A stretch of 64,000 bases of DNA from Uliginosibacterium sp. 31-16 (lineage in GTDB: Bacteria > Pseudomonadota > Gammaproteobacteria > Burkholderiales > Rhodocyclaceae), in assembly GCF_030730865.1 (NCBI RefSeq), contig NZ_JAVALZ010000001.1, forward strand, positions 248,001-312,000, read 5' to 3'. Below, piece after piece: positions 54,692-63,714 of this stretch (position 1 is the stretch's first letter; each line of letters starts with the position of its first letter). Made by a program: the position numbers and the translations under genes. The notes under the pieces were generated by a model. That model saw only the letters and a list, made by a program, of their open reading frames with translations. It had not been told where the DNA came from and ran no database searches.

Positions 54692-57600
54692 GCGAGAGCC
54701 GTTTCAACCTATCTGCGCTCGCGGTCCGCGAGCGCGCCATCACCCTGTTCCTGATCTTCCTGATCTCGGCCGCGGGCATTCTCGCCTTCTTCAAACTGGG
54801 GCGCGCGGAAGATCCGCCCTTCACGATCAAGCAGATGACCATCATCACCGCCTGGCCGGGCGCAACCGCGCAAGAGATGCAGGATCAGGTCGCCGAGCCG
54901 CTCGAAAAGCGCATGCAGGAGCTGCGCTGGTATGACCGCACGGAAACCTTCACCCGCCCGGGTCTGGCCTTCACCATGGTGTCCTTGCTCGACAGTGCGC
55001 CGCCTGCGGAGGTCAAGGAAGAGTTCTACCAGGCGCGCAAGAAGATCAGCGACGAGGCCAAGAAGTTGCCTGCTGGGGTCATCGGCCCGATGGTCAACGA
55101 CGAATATGCGGACGTGACCTTCGCGCTCTTCGCCCTCAAGGCCAAGGGCGAGCAGCAGCGCTTGCTGGTGCGCGACGCGGAAGCACTGCGCCAGCAACTG
55201 CTGCATGTCGCCGGCGTGAAGAAGGTCAACATCATCGGCGAGCAACCCGAACGCATCTTCGTGTCCTTCTCGCACGACCGTCTGGCAACGCTGGGGGTCG
55301 CGCCGCAAGACATCTTCGCCGCGCTCAACAGCCAGAACGTGTTGACGCCCGCCGGCTCGATCGAGACCAAGGGCCCACAGGTCTTCGTGCGCGTCGATGG
55401 CGCCTTCGATACGCTGGAGAAGATCCGCCAGACCCCTATCGTTGCACAGGGGCGCACGCTGAAGTTGTCGGACGTGGCCAGCGTCGAACGCGGTTATGAA
55501 GACCCTGCCACCTTCCAGGTCCGCAACGGCGGCGAGCCGACGCTCTTGCTCGGCGTGGTGATGCGCGACGACTGGAACGGGCTGGACCTGGGCAAGGCGC
55601 TTGGAGCGGAAGTCACCAAGATCAACGCGGAACTGCCGCTGGGCATGACGCTGACCAAGGTGACCGATCAGGCCGTCAACATCAGCTCGGCGGTGGACGA
55701 GTTCATGGTCAAGTTCTTCGTCGCCCTGCTGGTGGTGATGGTGGTGTGTTTCGTCAGCATGGGTTGGCACGTTGGCATCGTGGTGGCGGCAGCTGTGCCG
55801 CTGACGCTGGCGGCGGTGTTCGTGATCATGGCGGCCACCGGCAAGAACTTCGACCGCATCACGCTCGGCTCGCTGATTCTGGCACTGGGCCTGTTGGTGG
55901 ATGACGCCATCATTGCCATCGAGATGATGGTGGTGAAGATGGAGGAGGGTTATGACCGCATCGCGGCCTCGGCCTACGCCTGGAGCCATACCGCGGCGCC
56001 GATGCTGTCCGGCACGCTGGTCACGGCCGTCGGTTTCATGCCCAACGGCTTCGCGCGTTCCACCGCCGGTGAGTACACCAGCAACATGTTCTGGATCGTC
56101 GGTATCGCACTGATCGCCTCCTGGGTGGTGGCGGTGGTGTTCACCCCCTACCTTGGTGTGAAGCTCTTACCAAACTTCAAGAAAGTCGAAGGGGGTCACG
56201 CGGCCATCTACGACACGCCGCGCTACAACCGCTTTCGTCAGCTGCTGGGGCGCGTCATCGCCCGCAAGTGGCTCGTCGCCGCTACGGTGGTCAGCTTGTT
56301 CGTGATGGCGGTGCTGGGCATGGCCGTAGTCAAGAAGCAGTTTTTCCCGACATCCGACCGGCCGGAAGTGCTGGTCGAGGTGCAACTGCCTTACGGCAGC
56401 TCGATCGAGCAGACCAGCGCCGCAACGGCGAAGGTCGAAGCCTGGCTCGCCAAGCAGGCGGAAGCCAAGATAGTCACCGCCTACATCGGTCAGGGCGCGC
56501 CTCGCTTCTTCCTGGCCATGTCGCCGGAGCTACCCGATCCATCCTTCGCCAAGATCGTGGTGCTCACCGGCAACGACAAGGAACGTGAGGCCCTCAAGTT
56601 CCGGCTGCGAGAGGTGATCGCCGAGGGCCTGGCGCCCGAGGCGCGGGTGCGCGTCACTCAGATCGTGTTCGGGCCGCCTTCCCCCTTCCCGGTGGCCTAC
56701 CGCGTCACGGGACCGGACCCGGTCAAGCTGCGCGAGATTTCCGCCGAGGTCGAGGCCGTGATGCATGCCAGCCCGATGATGCGCACGGTCAACACGGACT
56801 GGGGTCCGCGCGTCCCGACCCTGCATTTCACCCTCGACCAGGACCGGCTCCAAGCCGTGGGGCTGAGCTCCAGTTCGGTGGCCCAGCAGTTGCAGTTCCT
56901 GCTGAGCGGCGCGCCGCTGACCGAGGTGCGCGAGGATATCCGTTCGGTGCAGGTGGTCGGTCGCTCGGCCGGCGACACCCGTCTCGACCCAGCCAAGATC
57001 GCCGGCTTCACGCTGGTCGGCTCGGCCGGACAGCGCATTCCGCTGTCGCAGGTGGGCAAGGTCGAGGTGCGCATGGAAGACCCGATCCTGCGGCGACGCG
57101 ACCGCACACCGACGATCACCGTGCGCGGCGACATCGCCGAAGGCCTGCAGCCGCCGGACGTGTCGACGGCTATGACCCAGCAGCTGCAGCCCGTCATGGC
57201 CAAGCTGCCGAGCGGCTACCGCATCGTAGAGGCCGGCTCCATCGAGGAAGCCGGCAAGGCGACGGTCGCCATGCTGCCGATCTTCCCGATCATGCTGGCG
57301 GCTACCCTACTGATCATCATCCTGCAGGTGCGCTCGATCTCCGGCATGGTCATGGTCTTCCTGACCAGCCCGCTGGGGCTGATCGGCGTGGTGCCGACGC
57401 TGCTGCTGTTTCAACAACCCTTCGGCATCAACGCGTTGGTCGGCCTGATCGCGCTGTCCGGCATCCTGATGCGCAACACGCTGATCCTGATTGGCCAGAT
57501 CCGGGAGAACGAAGAGGCCGGGCTCGATCCCTTCCGCGCGCTGGTGGAAGCGACCGTGCAGCGCGCGCGGCCGGTGATCCTGACCGCGCTGGCCGCGATC

Positions 57601-57756
57601 CTGGCCTTCATCCCACTGACCCATTCGGTGTTCTGGGGAACGCTGGCCTACACGCTGATCGGCGGCACGCTGGCCGGCACGGTGCTGACGCTGGTGTTCC
57701 TGCCGGCCATGTATTCCATCTGGTTCAAGATCAGGCCCGTGCCTTCGCAGAGCTGA
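54688..57756 (+). CDS. RND efflux pump, inner-membrane permease
   Basis: 1022 residues, AcrB-like in layout: two repeats of six membrane helices with large periplasmic loops. The proton-relay region reads LILALGLLVDDAIIAIEMM, with the double Asp of TM4, and the RND motif GMTLTKVTDQAVNISSAVDE precedes TM2. It resembles HAE1 pumps of the less-studied group related to multidrug rather than metal pumps; substrate is not readable. Start is GTG 54688 (overlap GTGA with the adaptor). Confidence 0.93.
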   Translation: MSESRFNLSALAVRERAITLFLIFLISAAGILAFFKLGRAEDPPFTIKQMTIITAWPGATAQEMQDQVAEPLEKRMQELRWYDRTETFTRPGLAFTMVSLLDSAPPAEVKEEFYQARKKISDEAKKLPAGVIGPMVNDEYADVTFALFALKAKGEQQRLLVRDAEALRQQLLHVAGVKKVNIIGEQPERIFVSFSHDRLATLGVAPQDIFAALNSQNVLTPAGSIETKGPQVFVRVDGAFDTLEKIRQTPIVAQGRTLKLSDVASVERGYEDPATFQVRNGGEPTLLLGVVMRDDWNGLDLGKALGAEVTKINAELPLGMTLTKVTDQAVNISSAVDEFMVKFFVALLVVMVVCFVSMGWHVGIVVAAAVPLTLAAVFVIMAATGKNFDRITLGSLILALGLLVDDAIIAIEMMVVKMEEGYDRIAASAYAWSHTAAPMLSGTLVTAVGFMPNGFARSTAGEYTSNMFWIVGIALIASWVVAVVFTPYLGVKLLPNFKKVEGGHAAIYDTPRYNRFRQLLGRVIARKWLVAATVVSLFVMAVLGMAVVKKQFFPTSDRPEVLVEVQLPYGSSIEQTSAATAKVEAWLAKQAEAKIVTAYIGQGAPRFFLAMSPELPDPSFAKIVVLTGNDKEREALKFRLREVIAEGLAPEARVRVTQIVFGPPSPFPVAYRVTGPDPVKLREISAEVEAVMHASPMMRTVNTDWGPRVPTLHFTLDQDRLQAVGLSSSSVAQQLQFLLSGAPLTEVREDIRSVQVVGRSAGDTRLDPAKIAGFTLVGSAGQRIPLSQVGKVEVRMEDPILRRRDRTPTITVRGDIAEGLQPPDVSTAMTQQLQPVMAKLPSGYRIVEAGSIEEAGKATVAMLPIFPIMLAATLLIIILQVRSISGMVMVFLTSPLGLIGVVPTLLLFQQPFGINALVGLIALSGILMRNTLILIGQIRENEEAGLDPFRALVEATVQRARPVILTALAAILAFIPLTHSVFWGTLAYTLIGGTLAGTVLTLVFLPAMYSIWFKIRPVPSQS

Positions 57757-57796
57757 GCCTTTCACCCCAAGTCACCCATACAAAAAAGGATCTACC

Positions 57797-58603
57797 ATGT
57801 CTAATTCAAAAGTTGTCGTTGTGACCGGCGTATCGTCGGGCATCGGGCGCGCTGCCGCCAGCCAGTTTGCCCAGCAGGGTTGCCGGGTCTTCGGCACCGT
57901 GCGCAATAAAGCCAGCGCGCAAGCCATTCCGGGCGTCGTACTGGTCGAGATGGATATCCGCGACGAAGCGTCCATCGAGCGCGGCATCCAGACCGTCATC
58001 GGCCATGCCAGGCGCATCGACGTGCTAGTCAACAGCGCGGGCGTGACGCTGCTGGGCGCGACCGAGGAAACCTCGATCGACGAAGCGCGGACCTTGTTCG
58101 ACACCAACCTGTTCGGCCTGCTGCGCACGATCAAAGCCGTGCTGCCCTACATGCGCGGTCAGGGCTCTGGGCGCATCGTCAACGTCAGCTCGGTGCTGGG
58201 CTTCCTGCCTGCGCCGTACATGGCGCTTTACTCCGCCTCCAAGCATGCGGTGGAAGGCCTGTCCGAGACGCTGGATCACGAGGTGCGCCAGTTCGGCGTC
58301 CGCGTGGCGCTGGTCGAGCCTTCCTTCACCAAGACCAACCTGGATCTCAACGCGCCGCAGACCGTCGCCAGAATTCCGGCCTACAGCAAGGAGTTGGGCG
58401 TCGTGTCGCAAGCCATCCAGAACAACGTGCAGAAAGCGCCGCTGCCCGATGGCGTCGCCAAGACGATTGTCGACGCCGCCCTGGGGCCTTGGAAGACGCG
58501 TCACACGCCCAAAGGCGAAGCGTCGCTGCTGGCCAAGCTGCGCCGTTTCATGCCCGCTGGTCCGGTCGGGAAGGGCATCAGGAAAACCTTCGGTCTCGCC
58601 TGA
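57797..58603 (+). CDS. Short-chain dehydrogenase of the efflux operon
   Basis: 268 residues. VVVTGVSSGIGRAAA (NAD(P) motif), NVSSVLGFLPAPYMALYSASKHAVEG (Ser-Tyr-Lys). Similar SDRs (retinol-dehydrogenase-like) often accompany efflux or MFS genes in TetR-controlled units. AAGGA is 9 nt before ATG. 40 nt after the pump stop, so probably in the same transcript. Substrate unknown. Confidence 0.88.
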   Translation: MSNSKVVVVTGVSSGIGRAAASQFAQQGCRVFGTVRNKASAQAIPGVVLVEMDIRDEASIERGIQTVIGHARRIDVLVNSAGVTLLGATEETSIDEARTLFDTNLFGLLRTIKAVLPYMRGQGSGRIVNVSSVLGFLPAPYMALYSASKHAVEGLSETLDHEVRQFGVRVALVEPSFTKTNLDLNAPQTVARIPAYSKELGVVSQAIQNNVQKAPLPDGVAKTIVDAALGPWKTRHTPKGEASLLAKLRRFMPAGPVGKGIRKTFGLA

Positions 58604-58650
58604 ATCGCAGCCCCACCTACCCCGTCAATCGCCAGCACTCGAAGAGCACC

Positions 58651-60072
58651 ATGAGCCCCCCTGACAAGCAGAGCATCCTGTCTTCGCCTGCTTTCATGGG
58701 GCAGGCCTCACCATGGCCGGTGTTCTGGGTAGCCAGCATCGCGGTGTTTCTGGTGTCGATGGACGGCACCATGCTGTTCGCCGCCTTCAGCGCCCTGCGG
58801 GCCGGTTTTCCGCAGGCCACGGCGGCCGATCTCTCGTGGGTGCTGAACGCCTACACGGTGGTGTACGCCGCGATGCTGATCCCCGCCGGCGGACTGGCCG
58901 ACAGGCATGGGCGCAAGAAAGTGTTTCTGCTGGGCGTGGCGCTGTTCCTAGCGGCGTCGGTGGCCTGTGGTCTGGCACCGAACGTAGCCTGGCTGGTCGC
59001 GGCAAGAGCGCTGCAAGCTCTGGGCGCCGCGTTGCTGACGCCGGCTTCGCTCTCGCTCGTGCTGGCGGCCTTCCCGGTCAACAAACGTGCGGTGGCGGTC
59101 AGCTTGTGGAGCGCGGTCGGCGGTCTGGCCGCCGCCGTGGGCCCCAGCCTAGGCGCCTTCGTTGTGGCCTCGCTCGGCTGGCAGTGGGCCTTCTACCTGA
59201 ACCTGCCGCTGAGCATGTTCGCCATCTGGCGCGGCGTCACGCTGCTGACCGAAGCAAAACAGCCCAACAAGGGACGGCCACTCGATCTGGTGGGCATGGG
59301 CCTGCTGATCGTCGGCATCGGTGCCCTGTCGCTGTCCATCGTGCAGGCCGAGTCGCCCGACTGGTCGCGCCCCGAGTTGCTGGAAGTGGCCGGGCTCGGG
59401 CTCGCGAGCATCGCCGGATTCATCGCCTGGGCGCGGCTTGCCCGCGCGCCACTGGTAGACCTAGGCCTGTTCCGCAACGCCACCTACCGCTATGTGAATC
59501 TCGCGAGCCTGAGCTTCGGCATTGCGTTCTCGATGATGTTCTTCGCCTTCTTTTTCTACATGAAGTCAATCTGGCACTACTCGCTGCCCTTGGCTGGCCT
59601 GGCGATCACGCCTGGCCCATTGTTGGTGACCCCGGTGGCCGCGCTCTCGGGGCGGCTCGCCAGTCGCCATGGCCATCGTCCGCTGCTGCTGGCGGGGAGT
59701 TTGATCTATGCGGCGAGCGGACTATGGTTCTTGCTGGTGCCAGGCACCGAGCCTGCCTATCTGACGCAATGGCTGCCGGGCGCGTTGCTCAGCGGCATGG
59801 GCGTGGGCATGGTGCTGCCGTCATTGTCGGGCGCGGCTGTCAGCCACTTGCCCGCACAGCATTACGCCGTCGGCAGCGCCATAAATCAGGCAATACGTCA
59901 GATCGGTTCGGTCATGGGCGTTGCCCTGACTGTGGTGCTGCTAGGGAGCAGCACGTTGCAGCGTGCGGACTTCAATGCCGTCTACCTGTGCCATATGGGT
60001 CTGGCACTATTGACCGCTGCGCTGTGTCTCCCGGTCAAGACCCGGCCGGCAAGCGCTGCCAGGAAATCGTGA
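58651..60072 (+). CDS. MFS drug exporter, DHA2-type (14 TM)
   Basis: 473 residues with about 14 membrane helices. Motif A is LIPAGGLADRHGRKKVFLLG; motif C-like is LGAALLTPASLSLV and VGGLAAAVGPSLGAFVV. It would export hydrophobic drugs with proton exchange. It begins 47 nt after the SDR, with GAAGAG 4 nt before the ATG. It is the last gene of the efflux block. The longer upstream frame overlaps the SDR and is not used. Confidence 0.88.
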   Translation: MSPPDKQSILSSPAFMGQASPWPVFWVASIAVFLVSMDGTMLFAAFSALRAGFPQATAADLSWVLNAYTVVYAAMLIPAGGLADRHGRKKVFLLGVALFLAASVACGLAPNVAWLVAARALQALGAALLTPASLSLVLAAFPVNKRAVAVSLWSAVGGLAAAVGPSLGAFVVASLGWQWAFYLNLPLSMFAIWRGVTLLTEAKQPNKGRPLDLVGMGLLIVGIGALSLSIVQAESPDWSRPELLEVAGLGLASIAGFIAWARLARAPLVDLGLFRNATYRYVNLASLSFGIAFSMMFFAFFFYMKSIWHYSLPLAGLAITPGPLLVTPVAALSGRLASRHGHRPLLLAGSLIYAASGLWFLLVPGTEPAYLTQWLPGALLSGMGVGMVLPSLSGAAVSHLPAQHYAVGSAINQAIRQIGSVMGVALTVVLLGSSTLQRADFNAVYLCHMGLALLTAALCLPVKTRPASAARKS

Positions 60073-60716
60073 GCCGCCCCCAAGCCCAAACCCCCTGCAT
60101 CAAGTGGCATTCACCAAGCGGAAAGATCATTGAAATGGAAAAAATTCAATTGACTGGACAAGCCAGCATTCGGACGCAATTCAACGCATGCGCGCTGGCG
60201 GGGGAGCGCCCGGTCTGGCGCGAGCGGAGCAAATTGCCGGCAAGAGCGGGCGAGCCATTCTCGAAGCCATGTTGTCTGGCGAGCTACCTGTTACCACACG
60301 AACCTTGCTGGATTTTCTGCTTAAGGACTTGGCGCACTCGCAGGAATATGATTGGGACGCGCAGGGAAACAACCAAAACATGTCGTAATGACAGGCTTTG
60401 CCGCGGAGATTGCAGTCTTCCAGCAGTGGAATTCCTTGCACCGGCCCAAGCAGGTGTTCCAGACGTGCACGATCAGGATGTCTGCTGGATCGGCGTCGTA
60501 TTCATTCAGTAACTTGAAGCCGGCCAGAACGCCCCTTGAATGGCCGCTCTACTTTGCGGGCTCAACTGACGGATGCAACACACTTTGCATAGCGTCGGCA
60601 GCATTCGCCAATGCGAAGCCTGGACACAGCCCCTATGGGGAACCGCATGTGGCGGACTTCTCCGGCATGGTACGCTGAAGAGGCAGGCGCAGAGCGGCTC
60701 TTCAGGCAACACCGGA
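60073..60716. other. 644-nt region without an intact gene; possible decayed thioesterase fragment
   Basis: The frame from 60188 to 60388 would give ARAEQIAGKSGRAILEAMLSGELP and TLLDFLLKDLAHSQEYD, weakly like the N-terminus of PaaI-type thioesterases (SGLE-AMLxGELP), after which the sequence is lost. The rest (60390-60660) has only short open frames. Its right end (from 60675) matches the right third of the 111-bp repeats (CTGAAGAGGCAGGCGCAGAGCGGCTCTTCAG, given as two parts: CTGAAGAGGCAGG and GCGGCTCTTCAG at 60694-60705). A truncated repeat H is likely. Confidence 0.35.
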
Positions 60717-62126
60717 TCAGGGGCGTGGCAGCATCAGGCAGGCCGTCACCCCTGATCCGGCGTCACTCTTCAGAGTGAGCGTGCCGCCGTGCGCTTCCGC
60801 AATGGCCTTGGCGATCGGCAGGCCCAGCCCGGTGCCGCCAGTGTGACGGGCACGTGAAGCCTCAAGACGGAAGTAAGGCTCGAAAACCTTGTCGAGCTCG
60901 CCAGCCGGAATGCCCGGGCCCTTGTCGCGGATGCTCACCTGCACGGCGTGGCCCAGGTCTTCGACCTGCAGATGGATGGCTCCGCCTCCGTAGAAACGGG
61001 CATTGTCAAGGAGGTTGGCGATACAACGACGCAGTGCGTGCGGGCGCGCCTTGATTGACTGAGCACAGCGGCCCTGACGGATAATCGTGGCGCCGAGCTC
61101 CTCCATGTCCTCAACCAGACTGTCGAGCAATGCGTCGAGGTTCACCGCAACCAGCGCTTCCGTGTTCGAGCCGGCCCGCAGGAAATCCAGGGTGTGGCCG
61201 ATCATCGCGTCCATCTCGGCCAGATCACGCTCCATCTTTTCCTTCAGCACCGGTGCAATGTCACCTTCCAGGCGCAGGCGCAGGCGGGTGATCGGTAAGC
61301 GCAGATCGTGTGAAACAGCCGACAGGGCCTGGGCGCGAGTATCGACGAGGCGCTTGATGTCACGCTGCATGGCATTGAAGGCCTGAGCAGCCAGACTCAC
61401 CTCCTGCGGTCCTGCCTCAGGCAGGGGTGGCTGGTTGAGATTGCGGGCAAGCCCGGCCGCTGCACTGGCAAAATTGGCCAGCGGTCGCGTCAGCCGGCGC
61501 ACCGTCCATATCGACAAGGCCGTGGTCGACACCCCGAGCAGCAGCAACAGGGCAATCAGGCGATAAGGCAGCGCTGTCGCGGGGACCGGCAAGAGATGGT
61601 GGAAAGTCACGACCGTACCGTCCTGCAGCCGGATCTGCGCAACATAGGTGCGCGCAAACAGTTTGCCGCGCGGTGGATCGTCATGCTCTCGATCCTTGTC
61701 GTCGTCATCCTTGTCGTGCCGGAGAATGGGTGGCGGATGCAGGCTCAGCAACAGGGGATCCACCCGTTCCAGCGCAAGCATCTGAACCTCCAGCCCGCGG
61801 GCAAGCTGTCGTCTTGCTTCCATGGCAAAGCCCTGTGCATCCAGCGAGGTATCAATCTTCTGCGTCGCCCAGGGCAGCTCAAGCGTCAGCATGGTTGGCT
61901 GCACACTCAGGGCCTTCACCAGTAGCGGGCGTTCGGCCGGCTCGGCGTTATCCAGCACCGTGGCAATCCCGGCCATGCGCTGTGCGGCATATTCGGCAAG
62001 CAGCTTGTAGTTGAGGCGGCCACGATCATCGAGCAACAACCACAAGCCAGCCAGTTGCACCACCAAGAGCACCGCAAACAGGGCCGCGGCGATTTGCCCG
62101 AACAGGGTGCGAGGCCACCATTTCAT
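60717..62126 (-). CDS. Sensor histidine kinase of an OmpR/EnvZ-type pair
   Basis: 469 residues. Two membrane segments (about 10-32 and 185-207) bracket a 150-residue periplasmic domain containing HPPPILRHDKDDDDKDRE and HDDPPRGK, a His/Asp-rich stretch that could bind metal. HAMP, then H-box ALSAVSHDLRLPITRLRLR, N-box CIANLLDNARFYGG, D-box IRDKGPGIPAGE, G-box GGTGLGLPIAKAIAEAHGG. All kinase boxes are intact. It overlaps the regulator gene by ATGA. The signal is inferred to be a metal or cation only from the loop. Confidence 0.92.
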   Translation of the reverse strand: MKWWPRTLFGQIAAALFAVLLVVQLAGLWLLLDDRGRLNYKLLAEYAAQRMAGIATVLDNAEPAERPLLVKALSVQPTMLTLELPWATQKIDTSLDAQGFAMEARRQLARGLEVQMLALERVDPLLLSLHPPPILRHDKDDDDKDREHDDPPRGKLFARTYVAQIRLQDGTVVTFHHLLPVPATALPYRLIALLLLLGVSTTALSIWTVRRLTRPLANFASAAAGLARNLNQPPLPEAGPQEVSLAAQAFNAMQRDIKRLVDTRAQALSAVSHDLRLPITRLRLRLEGDIAPVLKEKMERDLAEMDAMIGHTLDFLRAGSNTEALVAVNLDALLDSLVEDMEELGATIIRQGRCAQSIKARPHALRRCIANLLDNARFYGGGAIHLQVEDLGHAVQVSIRDKGPGIPAGELDKVFEPYFRLEASRARHTGGTGLGLPIAKAIAEAHGGTLTLKSDAGSGVTACLMLPRP

Positions 62127-62833
62127 GAGCGTGATTCCACGCGCGCGACGAGCATGTAGCCCTCGCTGCGTACGGTCTTGATGAGCTGCGGGTCACGCGC
62201 ATCATCGTTGAGACGACGACGCAGACGGGAAATCATCACATCGATGGTGCGATCGAAGGGGCCGGCATCGCGCCCCGCCAACGCATCGGTCAGCTGATCA
62301 CGCGAGAACACACAGTTGGGCGTTTCCGCCAGCACATGCAAGAGACGGAATTCACCGGTCGACAGCGCGATGACAACACCATCAGAGCCGATCAGGTTAT
62401 GCGCCGCCAGATCCAGTGTCCAGCCTGCGAAGTGCAGCAGCGTGGAGGCGCGACCGCGCGATTCGTGATCTTCGGCACGGCGCAGGATGCTTCGCACCCG
62501 GGCCAGCAACTCGCGCGGATTGAAGGGTTTGGGCAGATAGTCATCGGCCCCCATTTCAAGACCAATGATGCGATCCATGTCATCGCCACGCGCGGTCAGC
62601 ATGAGAATCGGCAGACGCGAGGACGCACGCAGATTGCGACACAGAGAGAGACCATCTTCCCCCGGCAACATCACATCAAGGATCAGCAGATCCGGCACGA
62701 AACCATCTATCAGCCCACGCATGCTTTTGCCATCACAGGCTGTCTCGACAATGTAACCATTGCCACCAAGGTAGCTGCGCAACAGCTCCGTCAGTTCGGG
62801 ATCGTCATCAACGACGAGGATCTTCTTGCTCAT
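62123..62833 (-). CDS. OmpR-type response regulator
   Basis: 236 residues. Receiver: ILVVDDDPELTELLRSYLG, phospho-acceptor in DLLILDVMLPGEDGL, Lys in YLPKPFNPRELLARV. The winged helix (about 140-232) has LSTGEFRLLHVLAETPNCVFSRDQL and GRDAGPFDRTIDVMISRLRRRL. Partner of the downstream kinase. Repeats of T-T-x-ACA lie in the gap to the divergent PepSY gene and may be its binding site. Confidence 0.94.
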   Translation of the reverse strand: MSKKILVVDDDPELTELLRSYLGGNGYIVETACDGKSMRGLIDGFVPDLLILDVMLPGEDGLSLCRNLRASSRLPILMLTARGDDMDRIIGLEMGADDYLPKPFNPRELLARVRSILRRAEDHESRGRASTLLHFAGWTLDLAAHNLIGSDGVVIALSTGEFRLLHVLAETPNCVFSRDQLTDALAGRDAGPFDRTIDVMISRLRRRLNDDARDPQLIKTVRSEGYMLVARVESRS

Positions 62834-62905
62834 GGGCCGGGCTCATGTTTTCCAGACCCAAGAATAGCCCGGATTTCATGTCAGGAAAGCATTGTGAATA
62901 CACGC

Positions 62906-62931
62906 TTACACCCATTCACAAGCCATTTACA
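62906..62931. promoter_or_regulatory. Candidate OmpR-type direct repeats
   Basis: TTACA at 62906-62910, TTCACA at 62915-62920 and TTTACA at 62926-62931: three copies spaced 10-11 bp, as expected for an OmpR/PhoB-type dimer. They lie 73 nt before the response-regulator start and 102 nt before the PepSY start. The regulator assignment is inference. Confidence 0.5.
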
Positions 62932-63032
62932 AAACCCCCTGCAAATCCAATACCCGGTTCACACGTCCGGGGTTCAATGCGGTCACACCAATGCAGCAGG
63001 ACCTGCATGGACAACCTACAGGAAACAGAAAA

Positions 63033-63692
63033 GTGAAGCTAGGCAACAAGCAGCCAGAGTCGCTGAAAAGTCAGGATACAGCACCTCTGCGTCGGGCCGC
63101 GTGGATGCGCACGCTCACCACCTGGCACTGGATCAGTTCGGCGCTGTGTCTGGTCGGCATGCTGTTCTTCGCCAGCACCGGCATCACCCTGAACAATGCC
63201 GAATACTTCGAGAGTACAACGCCGGCGACGACCCGCCATGAAGGCATCCTGCCCGTCGAGGTTCTGAACGAACTCAACGCAACCGAGGCGACAGGAGGCG
63301 ATTTGCCAGCCTCCCTGCACCGCTGGATCAGACTCACATGGGGGCTGACGCTTTCGCCGAAGGCGACCGAGTGGCAAACAGCCGAGGTCTACGTCGATCT
63401 CAAACGACCGGGTGTGGATGCCTGGCTCAGCGTAAAGCGCAGCACCGGCAGCATCCAGTACCAAGCGGACGACCACGGCTGGGTGGCGTATTTCAACGAC
63501 CTGCACAAGGGCAAGAATGCCGGCCGCGCCTGGAGCTGGCTGATCACGGCATTCGGTATCGGCTGTGTCGTCTTCAGCGTAACCGGATTGCTGATCCTGC
63601 AGATACATGCCCGATCACGCTGGAAAGTATGGCCAATCACCGGCTTGGGCCTTGTGATCCCGCTCGTCCTGATCCTGCTTTTCGTTCATTGA
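63033..63692 (+). CDS. PepSY-associated membrane protein
   Basis: 219 residues. A long helix at about 28-50 (WHWISSALCLVGMLFFASTG), a periplasmic PepSY-type part (EVYVDLKRPGVDAWLSVKRSTGSIQYQADDHGWVAYFNDLHKGKNAGRAWSW, short form: GWVAYFNDLHKGKNAG), and two C-terminal helices. FNDLHKG-x-N-G is the signature of this family, linked to iron or copper-related redox clusters with DUF2271 proteins and ApbE. Start GTG 63033 has AGGAAA 7 nt upstream. Confidence 0.85.
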   Translation: MKLGNKQPESLKSQDTAPLRRAAWMRTLTTWHWISSALCLVGMLFFASTGITLNNAEYFESTTPATTRHEGILPVEVLNELNATEATGGDLPASLHRWIRLTWGLTLSPKATEWQTAEVYVDLKRPGVDAWLSVKRSTGSIQYQADDHGWVAYFNDLHKGKNAGRAWSWLITAFGIGCVVFSVTGLLILQIHARSRWKVWPITGLGLVIPLVLILLFVH

Positions 63693-63714
63693 TACCCACA
63701 TGGAAAGGAATATC

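Noticed and set aside
58713-60512. 599-codon plus-strand frame overlapping the MFS exporter
   Set aside because: Out-of-frame reading of the exporter, Arg/Gly-rich and without hydrophobic pattern; the alternative frame gives 14 clean membrane helices.
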